Source: Centipeda felix
GTDB taxonomy: Bacteria > Bacillota > Negativicutes > Selenomonadales > Selenomonadaceae
Reading direction: 5' to 3'
Assembly (NCBI RefSeq): GCF_900186465.1
Contig: NZ_LT891956.1
Coordinates: 219,626-283,625 of the forward strand
Length of the DNA stretch: 64,000 nucleotides
The translations under genes and the position numbers were made by a program. The notes under the pieces are model-generated. The model made no database searches. It had not been told where the DNA came from and saw only the letters and a program-made list of their open reading frames with translations. The first letter of the stretch is position 1. Every line of letters begins with the position of its first letter. Shown here in pieces: positions 1 to 8,707 of the stretch.

Positions 1-230
1 ATTTGACCGGACTGTGCAACATACTGCTCATAGTACGTCCAATCGGAACGCTTCTGCGCTACCGTGCCGCGCTTTATTTCCTCGTACAAGGTGGAGCGGG
101 CGATGCCAAGGTCTTTGGCGATTTTCACCTTGGGGACACCGAGACGCAGCATCGCTTCGATCTGCCCGCGCTGATAGGCGTTTAAGTGCTTGAATGTGCG
201 GCGTTTTGTGGTAGAATGAGTGTGGGACAT
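1..230 (-). CDS. IS30-family transposase, N-terminal part (cut by window edge)
   Basis: The first 76 codons of a transposase; the gene continues beyond base 1. The protein begins MSHTHSTTKRR and carries an IS30-type helix-turn-helix at residues 17-55 (AYQRGQIEAMLRLG, then IAKDLGIARSTLYEEIKRG). In this family the HTH binds the terminal inverted repeats and a DDE catalytic domain follows; that domain would lie outside the window. The ATG at 230 is chosen because AGGAGG sits 7 bases upstream. Whether the full gene is intact cannot be judged. Confidence 0.8.
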   Translation of the reverse strand, partial: MSHTHSTTKRRTFKHLNAYQRGQIEAMLRLGVPKVKIAKDLGIARSTLYEEIKRGTVAQKRSDWTYYEQYVAQSGQ

Positions 231-324
231 ACAGAACCTCCTGGTAGTGTTTGTGCAAAGATATTTTACCAGATTGATTCTGTATGTTCTACTTTTTTAT
301 GTGTCCGATTTCATTTTACAATGA
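1..324 (-). mobile_element. IS30-family element, one end (runs off the window)
   Basis: The end of an insertion sequence lies at the window edge. It holds the start of an IS30-type transposase gene on the minus strand and about 95 bp of upstream DNA. The likely terminus is near 320, where the minus strand reads TTGTAAAATGAAATCGGACA, similar to termini known from IS30-family elements. The exact boundary and any target duplication cannot be set because the other end is outside the window. It abuts the 3' side of the next IS element, whose own 3' inverted repeat I could not find, so the IS30 copy may have inserted into or next to it. Confidence 0.6.
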
Positions 325-1778
325 ACCAAAATTATTCATGGAATCTTGAATGCCATACAGTTCCATCGAAGATATGATACACAGAATGCGGATAGCAATC
401 TTCAAACATCACCTGCGGTGGTCTGGGCAGCATATTCTTGCTTGGGCGAAAACCGTTCCCGATACTGCTTTGGCGTGAGGTACCCAAGTGTGTACGCCGG
501 TCGTTCTTCGTTAAAGAAACGGATGTAATCCGATACCTGTTTCGGGACGTTCTCCGATGAGGTAATATGGAAATCCGTAAATAGTTCGGCCTTGATCCAG
601 CCATTGATGGATTCCATAGCGGCATTATCGGTTGGTGTGCCGGCTCTGGACATTGACCTTGTAATGTTGTACATGGGCAAGAGTTCGTTATAGCTCTTGG
701 ATGCATAGACAGAACCTTGATCGCTGTGCAGGATAAGTTTGTATTCTGGATACTGCTTCTTGAACGCAAGCACATCCTGTAAGCCGGCAAGATAGGTCAT
801 GCGGTCTCCACGTCTCGATGAAAGCGCGTGAGCGATGAGTTCGTCATTCCACAGATCCATGTATAGTGTGAGCTTGTAGTATGTGCCCTTCACATAAAAG
901 ACGGTCATATCGCTCACAATACACTCCATAGGGCCTTGGATGTCGATTCCTGCGAGCAGCAGATTCGGATAGATTCTAAACGGATCCCCGGGCTTCTTGT
1001 ATTTGTAGTGTTTGGAAACACTCTTGATTCCTGCCATCTTGCAACATTTATGGGCATAGGGATCGGAAAAGATGATTCCCTTATCCAGTCTGATTTTGGC
1101 GTTCAGCCAACGGTACCCGTGAGAGGGAAAACGTATATGGTATTCCTGAAACAACAGGATACTCTGTACAAGCCGCTTCTTCTGCTTAGACGGATGTTCC
1201 ACACTCTTTTTCCAGTGGTAGAAGCTGCTGCGCGGGATGCCGATTCTTTCGCAGAGCAGCTGAACGGGAAATTGACCGGAAAGCTCCATCACTACTTGGT
1301 ACTCTTCCTGCCGATAGGAATGAACTTCTTGTGCGCACCAACTCCTTCCACCAGATAGCCTTTTTTTTAAGCGTGCCTCCGTAATTTTTGCCATCACGAG
1401 GGCATCGATCAGTTCTTCTTTTGTCATGGATTGGAGTTCTTCCAGCCCCGTTGGAGCCGGCGCAGATCTTGTTTTGGCAAGGCCACAGATATGTTGCGCG
1501 CCCTTTCGCGGCGGAAGATGGTTGACATCGTGGTACAGCCGCATGTAATTGCGTGCGGTCTGCTCGCTGATCTTGTATTCATCGGCTGCTTCATACCTTG
1601 TGAGCTCGCCGTCATAAATACGACGTCCTATGTCAAGCCGTTCCTCCTTGGTGTACTTCATGTGATAACCCCCTGTCTACATTGGGAGAGACGTTGTGCA
1701 CTGCTTGTTATCCTGTGCACAGGATACTCCAAGCAGTGTCCATTTTCTACCCCCTCTGTGTCCAGTTTTAGTTTACCA
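325..1778 (-). mobile_element. IS3-family insertion sequence
   Basis: An IS3-type element carrying one transposase ORF. The 5' terminus (minus strand) is probably near 1778, reading TGGTAAACTAAAACTGGACA. No matching inverted copy was found between the transposase stop and the IS30 end near 324, so the 3' end is either divergent or was lost when the IS30 element arrived. The left boundary given is therefore only the edge of the neighbouring element. Confidence 0.55.
402..1661 (-). CDS. IS3-family transposase, OrfA and OrfB in one frame
   Basis: A 419-residue transposase. Residues 1-60 form the HTH (YEAADEYKISEQTARNYMRL) and the rest is an IS3 DDE integrase. Catalytic residues visible are D in IVSDMTVFY, D in LILHSDQGSVYAS and E in AAMESINGWIKAE. 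IS3 elements normally make OrfA and the OrfAB fusion by -1 frameshifting on an A-rich tract. Here a run of eight A (T run at 1371-1378 on the plus strand) puts OrfA and OrfB in the same frame. Losing one A would restore a classical OrfA tail (LKKGYLVEGVGAHKKF, then a stop about a dozen codons on). The gene is AT-richer than its surroundings. Homopolymer sequencing error could also explain the fused state. Confidence 0.85.
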   Translation of the reverse strand: MKYTKEERLDIGRRIYDGELTRYEAADEYKISEQTARNYMRLYHDVNHLPPRKGAQHICGLAKTRSAPAPTGLEELQSMTKEELIDALVMAKITEARLKKRLSGGRSWCAQEVHSYRQEEYQVVMELSGQFPVQLLCERIGIPRSSFYHWKKSVEHPSKQKKRLVQSILLFQEYHIRFPSHGYRWLNAKIRLDKGIIFSDPYAHKCCKMAGIKSVSKHYKYKKPGDPFRIYPNLLLAGIDIQGPMECIVSDMTVFYVKGTYYKLTLYMDLWNDELIAHALSSRRGDRMTYLAGLQDVLAFKKQYPEYKLILHSDQGSVYASKSYNELLPMYNITRSMSRAGTPTDNAAMESINGWIKAELFTDFHITSSENVPKQVSDYIRFFNEERPAYTLGYLTPKQYRERFSPKQEYAAQTTAGDV

Positions 1779-1809
1779 CTTCAGAATGATAATGATTTGG
1801 TAGAGTGTA

Positions 1810-4409
1810 TCAAAAAACGTTAAATATACTGTTTTGTATGAGATGGTCTGCCAAAGATAAATTTTCCATAGCGTGGATCAACCTGTTTCCGGCGGCAATT
1901 TCCTGTGTGGCAGATCCCCAATCCTCCGGTATCGGAATTAGCATTTCTTGTATGTGACGAGGCTGTAAATGTTGTTGCACAGAGCCGTATTCATCAAGCA
2001 GCATCAGCGAGCGTGCCGTCGATGAAGAAAAGTATGTTAATAAATAGGCGCGCAGCGTTTTGTCCTGCACTCGGATTCGAATTAAGTCGTCACTGACCAA
2101 ATAGGCCATGGCTAAGTTCTTTGTGGCATAGGTGACTTTTCCGATTGTGCCTGAGCGCGTGATTAAAATATCCCCCTCCTTAATTTTGAGTAATGATCTG
2201 CACTCACGTTGCTGTCTTGTTGCCTTGGAAAAATCAAGCCATTTTACAGTAAAGCGACGTAATTCCAAGGCACCATTTGCCGTCAAATATGGAGTGAGTT
2301 CTGCTGTATTCGTAGGATTATCCACCTTTATTGTTGCAGAATTCCATCGCGGACCCATAAAAATTTTCATACCGGCTTCTAGTTGTCCGATCGTTGTTAC
2401 AGACCAGCCGGGTTTTTCATTATACTCCAACACATGATCGATTGCCCTGTTTAGGCGGGGAGAATAATGTTGGGGATTGAGGTTGAGGTGATCCTTAAGA
2501 TCATTCCTGTGAATAGAGAAAATATACTCAGAAGGGTGTATCGCCGTATTATCTTGAAGGAATGAAGAATATGCCTCGGCAATTTCATCCAGATCTTGAC
2601 TGAGAATACCTGTGCTGTTCCCGTTGTTGTCAACCACGTAAACGGCGTTTCCCTTTGAGTCTTGTCCAATTCTTTGTGATTGTGCCATAAATATTCTATA
2701 ATTATTTATTCCTTTGTGCCCCTTCGAATATTTTTCCAGTATCAGTACGCAAGTCCTTACACCGGTATCCGGTTGAAAGGTATCCTTATGCAGGGTGATA
2801 ATGGCTTTGATATTGCAGTTGTCCAGCAGCCATGAACGATATGCTTCACAGGTAATGTTGTCCAATACTCCTTTTGGTAGAACGATACCCAACCGCCCTC
2901 CTGGCTTCAACCAGTCGATGCAACGCTCCAAAAAAAGAAGTTCCGGGGATTGACGTGATAGGAGGTCATTATCAGATTCGGAAAAAATATAGGAACCATC
3001 CTGTTGTTGTGTATATGTATGTCCAAACTTAAAATTTCTCAAAATATTTCGGTCGGATATTTGGGAATCTGCTTTCTGACCAGAAAATGGCGGGTTTGTC
3101 ACGATGATAGACGGTGCATTTGTTGTATTTGCAAAACAGCGCGATTTAATCCAAGGATCCAGTCGGTCATATTGATCGATAGAGTTTCCCCTCGTCATTC
3201 CTGTTTGTCCATCACCGGTAAGGAGCATTGCGCATTTTGCGATTTTTACCAATCTGGCAGCAATCTCAACAAGGTAGATGCTGTCTTTAATCGTTGTTAA
3301 TTGGCGGTCTCGTGCTGCTGACCCATGTTTTGTAGACATGATCACTTTGCGACGCAAATAACGGAACATAGCTGTGGCAAATCCCCCGCCCCCGCCGGCG
3401 GGGTCTAGTATTCGGTCGCCAATTTCGGGGGCTAACATTTTTACCATCATATTGACGACAAGCCTATTTGTAAAGAATTGACCTTGTTGTCGCTTGAGGT
3501 TGATGTGGGTAAATTGCTCGTATGTTTCTCCCATGAGATCCCAGTCATCTGCGTCATCATTACATGCAGCAAGATTCCACTTTTGTAATATCCCGACAGC
3601 TTCCGCAATACAGTCATTGCCAACGGATATTTTTTCATGGGCATCAAAAATATCCGGATATTGATCTGCATACTCTCTAAAGAGGGTTTGTATCGTGGAA
3701 GCTACTGCGGCTCTTCCTTCTACGGTTTTGAAGTCTTCGTCCGTGATCCAAAAACGTGGATATAGACCGGGACCGGTTTCGTCTTGGATTTTTGCAAGCA
3801 GGATTCGCACCATATCCATCGCTAGATCAAAATCTTCATTCTCCATCCCACGCCCATATAACTTGTTGTGACAAGTTGCTAGGAGAAAGCGTATGTTATG
3901 CGGGCGTTTAAGCTCTTCTTTTTTGGGGATGGCATCGTGTTCAGACTGCCATAATTCGTGATAGAGTGGAAGGGATTGAATTTCTTCTAGCCTTCCGATT
4001 TCTTTGGTTTTGCGATATATATTGATTTGATTGCCGTTTGTCCACACTGCACCTATGGCAGATGTGTTAAATACATAGGAAACAAGCTGATTGTAACCCC
4101 ATCTGTTACATTGGGTTTCTTGCATTCTACAACAAATAGAATATTTCCTTGATCGCCATCTAGTGCGGCTCGTTTATTGTGGTAAACAACAATGTCTGCG
4201 CGAATGTCAGCACCGGTTTCGTCCTGTAAAATCTTTGATCCGCTTTGAATGCTAACTTCTCTGCGGATGATTTCTTTCGGATAAAGATAGTCTTCGTGCA
4301 GAGTGCGGATAAAAGTCTGGCGCACAATTTCCTCTGGTGTAGTTTTTAAGATAGTTCCCGTGAGATAGTCAGAAATCGTATCGCCATAATACATGTTTTC
4401 AGTAGCCAT
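1810..4409 (-). pseudogene. single-chain restriction-modification enzyme (HsdR-N nuclease, N6-adenine methylase, TRD), frameshifted
   Basis: Two overlapping frames together encode about 865 residues. The upstream part (ATG at 4409, behind GAGAGGATTCCT) is an HSDR_N-type nuclease domain with a PD-(D/E)XK pattern (ADIVV, then VVECKKP). The downstream part (to 1810) continues the same domain (GYNQLVSYVFNTSAIG) and then has an N6-adenine methylase with DPAGGGGGF (SAM binding) and TNPPFSG (catalysis). It ends in an HsdS-like target-recognition domain (GDILITRSGTIGKV, IPIPEDW). The frames join at a G4 run (CCCC, 4097-4100); a fifth G would restore one ORF. No separate hsdS or hsdR gene is adjacent, so the intact form would be a type IIG-like enzyme. 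AT-rich relative to the backbone, so probably acquired. The methylase half might still be made from the ATG at 4125. Confidence 0.75.
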
Positions 4410-4558
4410 AGGAATCCTCTCATGCAAAATAGAATTGTCTTTATATTATATAGAATATCATAGATTCCAAAGAAATTAAATAAATTCCATCAGCATACTG
4501 CAGAAGAATTTCGTCACGATGAGATCCCTTCGGGGCGTCTTTTTCTGTGTGAAATTTA

Positions 4559-4594
4559 GGAAGCACTGATAAAGACAGTCGTGCCGTCCTGACG
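4559..4594 (+). repeat. dispersed inverted-repeat element, one end only
   Basis: Reads AGGAAGCACTGATAAA and then diverges after CGTGCCGTCCTGACG. It matches one terminus of the dispersed repeat described at 6422-6586; the other end is missing. Confidence 0.55.
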
Positions 4595-4625
4595 AACTAC
4601 ACCTTATCGGCATTCCTTTCCGCAT

Positions 4626-4672
4626 AAAAAACGCCCGCCCACGAATGTTTGCACGTTCGTGGGCGGGCGTTT
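4626..4672 (+). terminator. strong hairpin, terminator-like
   Basis: AAAAAACGCCCGCCCACGAA, loop, then TTCGTGGGCGGGCGTTTTCG. A 14-bp GC-rich stem with A and T tracts on its two sides suits termination in either direction, but no gene ends immediately beside it. Confidence 0.5.
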
Positions 4673-5298
4673 TCGGCTGCTCCGGCAGAGGCAGGGGGCT
4701 CCCCATTGTGCCGCACTCCCGCAGGAGGCGGCGAAAGCGTACATATATTCAGGGGGCGAAAGCGTGTTTTGGTGTTGGGGAAAGTGCGTGCGGACGGGGC
4801 ATTGATGCGGCGTGTGTCTGCGGCAGGGTGCTGTACGGCGCAGTCTGCATCCGTACACTGTGCGTTCAGGGACGCCGTTGGGTGTTTCGGCCATTGCGTT
4901 TTACACGGCGAAGTGTGGTGGCGGTCTCTCCCGCCAGCCCCGCGTTCATCCGCCCTGCGGCATGGTCCGCCGATGCCAAGGCGCGGCGCGGGGGTGGTAT
5001 TTGAATTCTCCTCACAGGGAGTGTCTATACCATGTTTTGAGCTCTGTGTGCGGATACACACAGAGGGGGGTGTGCAGCCTCTTTGTTCATCTGCACCTGA
5101 ACCGGGAGTGGAATCCCTGCCCCTGCCGGAGCAGCCGTTATTTTGGTGCATCTTTTCCGTTTTCGCCCCTACCACCGCTTACGCGGTCCCCCTCCCCCGC
5201 TCTCGCAGGGGAGGCTGAAATGGCGGGATATTCGCTTCCTCCGTCGCTGCGGGGGAAGTGGCGCGCGCAGCGAGCCGAAAGGGGCGCCCTTGTTTTCG
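4673..5298. other. gene-free GC-rich stretch bounded by a 24-bp inverted repeat
   Basis: No convincing gene: the overlapping open frames on both strands have arginine/proline-rich compositions typical of GC-rich non-coding DNA. An inverted repeat bounds most of it: CGGCTGCTCCGGCAG at 4674 and its complement CTGCCGGAGCAGCCG near 5125, extending into GGCAGGGG on both arms. From about 5190 to 5290 there is a further palindromic unit (CTCCCCCGCTCTCGCAGGGG, then GCGCGCAGCGAGCCGAAAGG). The segment may be a non-autonomous mobile element or a relic. Confidence 0.4.
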
Positions 5299-5994
5299 CT
5301 ACTTCCCTTCCAGTGCCTCGATGATCTCCGTGAGGGAGGTGCCATCGCAGCCGAAGATGCGTTCAATGAGGCGGCGTTCGGCGCTGTCTTCGCCGAGGGG
5401 AGGCATCGTGATCGGGAGCTGCAGCGTGTAGTCAACCTGCACATTGAGGAGCGCCTCGTCAAGCGCACGGGACGTATCCGCTGCCGTTTTTGAAAGTGCC
5501 TCCTGCATGCGGCGCACGGCATTCCGATCGTAGTCGATCGTCTTTACTACCTCGATGTCGTAGCAGTAGGGGGTCTGGTTGCCGTCCTTGTTAAAGACGT
5601 AGCCCTTCCCGGCGCCGCGTTTCATCCTGCTCGTGGAACGCTGCTCGGATAGGTGCGCGAGCGTCTTGAGGAAGCGGCGGCGTGCCTTGTTCTCCTCGGC
5701 GGCGGTGTCGAAGTTCAGCGTCATTGTCGTCTTTGCCTGTGTAATGGCGCGCCCGAGCCGTTCCTTTTCCTCCATGAGGGCGTGCCATGCGCGCAGCACA
5801 GTCATGGGATTGTACGCCATGTAGAACTTCTCGCTGCAGTCCACGTCCTCGTCCGCCTGCTCGGGGACGACCTTGCTGCGGAGATGCTTCTCCGTCACCG
5901 TCATGACGTTGTCCGTATCGTCCAGATATGAGGCAGCCTCCTCCAGCAGGCGGCTGAGGATCTTCTGCATCTGGAATGCTTCCTTGAGATTCAT
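5299..5994 (-). CDS. unknown helical protein (231 aa)
   Basis: Not recognised. The ATG at 5994 has GGAGG nine bases upstream. The protein has no signal peptide or membrane segment. Residues 1-90 and 150-190 are rich in charged helical sequence (MQKILSRLLEEAASYL; AVRRMQEALSKTAAD), and the middle has a basic stretch (RSTSRMKRGAGKG). It is followed on its upstream side, 39 bp away and in the same direction, by the DUF1413 gene, so the two may be co-transcribed. Codon composition resembles the backbone. It is probably cytoplasmic; I infer no function. Confidence 0.65.
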   Translation of the reverse strand: MNLKEAFQMQKILSRLLEEAASYLDDTDNVMTVTEKHLRSKVVPEQADEDVDCSEKFYMAYNPMTVLRAWHALMEEKERLGRAITQAKTTMTLNFDTAAEENKARRRFLKTLAHLSEQRSTSRMKRGAGKGYVFNKDGNQTPYCYDIEVVKTIDYDRNAVRRMQEALSKTAADTSRALDEALLNVQVDYTLQLPITMPPLGEDSAERRLIERIFGCDGTSLTEIIEALEGK

Positions 5995-6033
5995 GTGTTC
6001 CTCCGTTTTCTCTCTTATTCCGTGCGTGTTCCT

Positions 6034-6378
6034 TTACACGCGCACGTACTGCATGATGTTTGAGCTGTCCTTGCCGAGTGCTTTGGCCGCGGTGACCTTG
6101 CCGCCGTCGACCATGTCGTAGAACGCTCTGCCGAGGGTCAGTTTGGTTCCGCGCGGCATTGTCCAGTCTGTGCCGAAGAGGGTCTTTAGGCTGAACTTTG
6201 TCCCCGGCGTCAGTGCCTCGACACGGCGCAATGTGTCGGCGTATGTCGCCGCAAACGCATCCTCCGTGCCGAGGAGCAGCGCGCGGATGTGCGCGAGGAC
6301 AGGAATGCCCTGCCTCTCCGCGGCCTCTGCAATATGGGCGTACTCATCGTCGTTCAGTAAGAGCTGGATATTTTTCAT
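6034..6378 (-). CDS. DUF1413-family protein
   Basis: 114 residues. The ATG at 6378 is preferred over 6393 because the ribosome site AGGAGCG lies between them. The N-terminus (MKNIQLLLNDDEYAHIAEAA) resembles a ribbon-helix-helix DNA-binding segment. The C-terminal half (GTKFSLKTLFG, then LGRAFYDMVDGGKV and a terminal YVRV) fits the DUF1413 pattern. Family members are small proteins of unknown role, sometimes near toxin-antitoxin or mobile genes. A regulator is plausible from the N-terminus but unproven. Confidence 0.6.
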   Translation of the reverse strand: MKNIQLLLNDDEYAHIAEAAERQGIPVLAHIRALLLGTEDAFAATYADTLRRVEALTPGTKFSLKTLFGTDWTMPRGTKLTLGRAFYDMVDGGKVTAAKALGKDSSNIMQYVRV

Positions 6379-6421
6379 GATAACGCTCCTCACATATTCT
6401 TGCTTGATGAAATGAATTTAT

Positions 6422-6586
6422 GGAAGCACTGATAAATTCGGTACAACCATCTTGACGCATCTTTTTTGCCCGCACTTCGGCGGAAAATCCTCCACAGAGC
6501 ACCACTCTGCGTCCGGTTTTCCACCTCGTTCGGACGAAAAAATCTACGCCAATCTGGCAGACCTCATTTTATCAGTGATTCCTTAG
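6422..6586 (-). repeat. dispersed inverted-repeat element, full length (about 165 bp)
   Basis: A reference copy. The left end is GGAAGCACTGATAAATTC and the right end ATTTTATCAGTGATTCCTTA; these are imperfect inverted repeats. Between them lie CATCTTGACGCATC, a central CGGTTTTCC-containing palindrome, and AATCTACGCCAATCTGG. It occupies the gap between two divergent genes. Strand is given so that the form starting GGAAT(T/C)(G/A)CTGATAAAA counts as plus. Confidence 0.8.
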
Positions 6587-6735
6587 TTGTCTGTGAGCAT
6601 ATTTAGATTATATATACTCTGATTGATAATGTCAACCAGAAAAAGAAAAATATTTTTCAGAACTTGAAAGAAAAGTAATATTGTTTTATTCTTGTCAAAG
6701 CAATATTCTTTTGATGAGAGAGAAAGGTGAGGGGC

Positions 6736-7659
6736 TTGTATCAAAGAGCATTGGGCGAAAATATGTTCCACGACTTTCAAAAGGGTGGCCCGCTCCACGA
6801 CCTGCTCGCGTACGTGCAGAATGATGACACCCTTGATTTGGAATTTCGCGGGGAGTACGCGGCGAATATTTACTATCGCGGCGGCAGCCTCTTCCGCATT
6901 GACCGCAGCGCGACTGGCTATACGCTCACGTTTGATACGAAGTATGATGAGGGGATGGCGGCAAATCCTTCGATCTGCGTGGCAGTCGGACTTATCCCGC
7001 TGTATAAGCATGCGATAGATGTCTGGTTCGCGAAGAATCGGAAGTATGAGCGGGAGTTCCAGCAGGTCGTCGTACGGGAGAATAATCGGCATGGCGCGAT
7101 CTCGCACGCGACGGATTATTATATCGCTGATGTGGAGTATGTCTATCGCGATACAGAGGGGACGAATGCGCGGTTTGATATGGTCGCTGTGAAATGGCCG
7201 TCGACCGCGTCTGCCCGAAAGGACGAGGGAGCACCGACGCTCGCTGTGATCGAGATGAAGTATGGAGATGACGCGCTGGATGGTTCGGCGGGGCTGGTCG
7301 CTCATCTGAATGATGTTCAGGCATTTGTCGACGGCGCAGCGATGCATCAGTTCTGTGCGGATATGGCGAAGGTGTTCCGGCAGAAATGCGAGCTTGGACT
7401 GATTTCGGATATGGCGGAGAAAAAGCATCATATCACGATATCCGAAGAGAACATCGAGCTGATCTTTCTCATCGCGAACCATGATCCGGACAAGACAAGG
7501 CTAAGAGCAGCGGTTGAGCAAATGGCAAATCTTGTTGCACATCAGCCGTATCCGTTCGCCATCAAATTCGCGGCCTCATCCATGATGGGGTATGCACTCT
7601 ATGCCGATCCGATGAAGACCCTTGGGGAGATGCAGGAGATGCTCGAAAAAAAGGCATAG
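6736..7659 (+). CDS. unknown protein with a PD-(D/E)XK-like core (307 aa)
   Basis: Not assigned to a named family. The TTG at 6736 is preferred because AGGTGAGG precedes it at good spacing; a GTG at 6727 and an ATG at 6763 are alternatives. Near the middle, FDMVAVKW followed about 20 residues later by AVIEMKYG gives the D...ExK spacing of PD-(D/E)XK nucleases. The N-terminal part has short beta-rich motifs (YYRGGSLFRIDR), and FLIANHD occurs near the C-terminus. No membrane segment. It stands alone between two repeat copies. A nuclease role is inference from one motif. Confidence 0.6.
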   Translation: MYQRALGENMFHDFQKGGPLHDLLAYVQNDDTLDLEFRGEYAANIYYRGGSLFRIDRSATGYTLTFDTKYDEGMAANPSICVAVGLIPLYKHAIDVWFAKNRKYEREFQQVVVRENNRHGAISHATDYYIADVEYVYRDTEGTNARFDMVAVKWPSTASARKDEGAPTLAVIEMKYGDDALDGSAGLVAHLNDVQAFVDGAAMHQFCADMAKVFRQKCELGLISDMAEKKHHITISEENIELIFLIANHDPDKTRLRAAVEQMANLVAHQPYPFAIKFAASSMMGYALYADPMKTLGEMQEMLEKKA

Positions 7660-7671
7660 CACATACGAAAA

Positions 7672-7708
7672 CGCGCCCCTCCGCGCATGGCGGAGAGGCG
7701 CTCTTTTG
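7672..7708 (+). terminator. rho-independent terminator after the PD-(D/E)XK-like gene
   Basis: GCGCCCCTCCGC, loop GCATG, GCGGAGAGGCGC followed by TCTTTTGTC. The stem is imperfect but GC-rich, 12 bases after the stop codon. Confidence 0.7.
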
Positions 7709-7727
7709 TCTGTGTGTGTAGAGGCTT

Positions 7728-7790
7728 AGGAAGAAGCACTGATAAATTCGACATGACCATCTTGGCATACCGTATGTTTCAGTGATTCCT
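7728..7790 (-). repeat. dispersed inverted-repeat element, short internal-deletion copy
   Basis: Both ends are present (GAAGCACTGATAAATTCG and TTTCAGTGATTCCT) but the interior is cut to about 30 bp (CATGACCATCTTGGCATACC). Confidence 0.7.
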
Positions 7791-7813
7791 ATCTGCAGCG
7801 TTTGCGTATATCA

Positions 7814-8401
7814 CTATTCACTGGCACGAACTTTAATTGAGGTTATCATACCGTTCTTTACCGTAAACCACATTGTCACAGACTCGTTTACATTATATGC
7901 ATATATCGTTTTGTCGAAACGTTTCCGATACTCCTCATTATCTTTTTCAGAAAGCTTCGGGGCCTTATGTCTTTCCGTAGATACACCATCTGCTGTGCCG
8001 TATATTTCGGATAATACAGTTTCTGACATTCCGACACTCACACCATCTGCTGTACTAAAGTCGCCTCTCCCATCTACGGTAATTGAGGTTACGATATAAT
8101 TATCATCCAAATCCCATGCGGTCAATTGAATACTTGCTCCCTTGTAGGAAAGGTCTATTCTATGGTCTGATTGTGACGTATGATACGGCTTTCCAAAAGC
8201 AGCAAGCAGTTTTTTCATAGAATCCCCTACACAGATACCATTGATTGACGTCTGCTCCTTGTATATAGAACAACTTATCGGAATAGCTCCGAGATTCCTT
8301 GTGTATTCCACGGGACGTTGAGCAACACATATAGGACTAATAAATAAGCAGAAAAAGAACACAATGCCTATCTTTTTGAAATATTGTCTTCCGAACATCA
8401 T
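7814..8401 (-). CDS. exported protein of unknown function (195 aa)
   Basis: The start at 8401 has GGAGG six bases upstream. Residues 1-28 are a signal peptide (hydrophobic IGIVFFFCLFISPICVAQ), with a possible cleavage after VAQ. There is no lipobox cysteine at the usual place. Two segments resemble each other: VGDSMKKLLAAFGKP and VGMSETVLSEIYGTA, each a 'G-x-S...L...G' unit as seen in small SmpA/OmlA-like folds. It is AT-richer than the backbone and lies between two repeat copies, suggesting recent arrival. Probably periplasmic or envelope-associated; no specific role can be given. Confidence 0.7.
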   Translation of the reverse strand: MMFGRQYFKKIGIVFFFCLFISPICVAQRPVEYTRNLGAIPISCSIYKEQTSINGICVGDSMKKLLAAFGKPYHTSQSDHRIDLSYKGASIQLTAWDLDDNYIVTSITVDGRGDFSTADGVSVGMSETVLSEIYGTADGVSTERHKAPKLSEKDNEEYRKRFDKTIYAYNVNESVTMWFTVKNGMITSIKVRASE

Positions 8402-8418
8402 CTCATTCCTCCATATTA

Positions 8419-8577
8419 AGGAAGCACTGATAAATTCAGCACCGTCATCTTAGCGCATTCTTTTGCCCTGTCTGTGCCCTCGATCCTCCGCATAGACTCT
8501 GCTATGCGTCCGGTTTGCCTCATTGACAGGAAAAAATCTGCACCAATCCACGGGCCTGTTTATCAGCCCTTCCCTAA
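8419..8577 (-). repeat. dispersed inverted-repeat element, long copy
   Basis: Starts AAGGAAGCACTGATAAATTC and ends TTTATCAGCCCTTCCCTAA. The internal part includes CTATGCGTCCGGTTTG and AAAAAATCTGCACCAATC. Confidence 0.75.
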
Positions 8578-8707
8578 CAATCGGCATTCCATTTCGGTAA
8601 AGGGGCGCTGCACCATGATGTTGCCTCTCTCGTCGTGCTGCTGTTTCCCTCTATTGTAATATTTCGGAGGCCAATCGTGCAACAAAAGAATTTATCAATA
8701 TTTCCTT
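8578..8707. other. short gap with a micro-ORF and half a repeat element
   Basis: On the minus strand an ATG at 8615 behind AGAGAGG opens 17 codons (MVQRPFTEMECRLLGKG) whose last codons and stop come from the repeat at 8419-8577. This could be the stub of a gene truncated by the element. At 8683-8707 one terminus of the same repeat (GAATTTATCAATATTTCCTTA) overlaps the stop codon of the next gene. Confidence 0.35.

Noticed and set aside
4597-5324. Several overlapping ORFs of 96-192 codons on both strands
   Set aside because: They overlap each other in many frames, are Arg/Pro/Cys-rich, lack ribosome sites and match no motif; typical of GC-rich non-coding DNA.
6583-7482. 299-codon ORF opposite the PD-(D/E)XK-like gene
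   Set aside because: It is an antisense shadow rich in Arg/His/Ile; the plus-strand frame has the ribosome site, motif and terminator.
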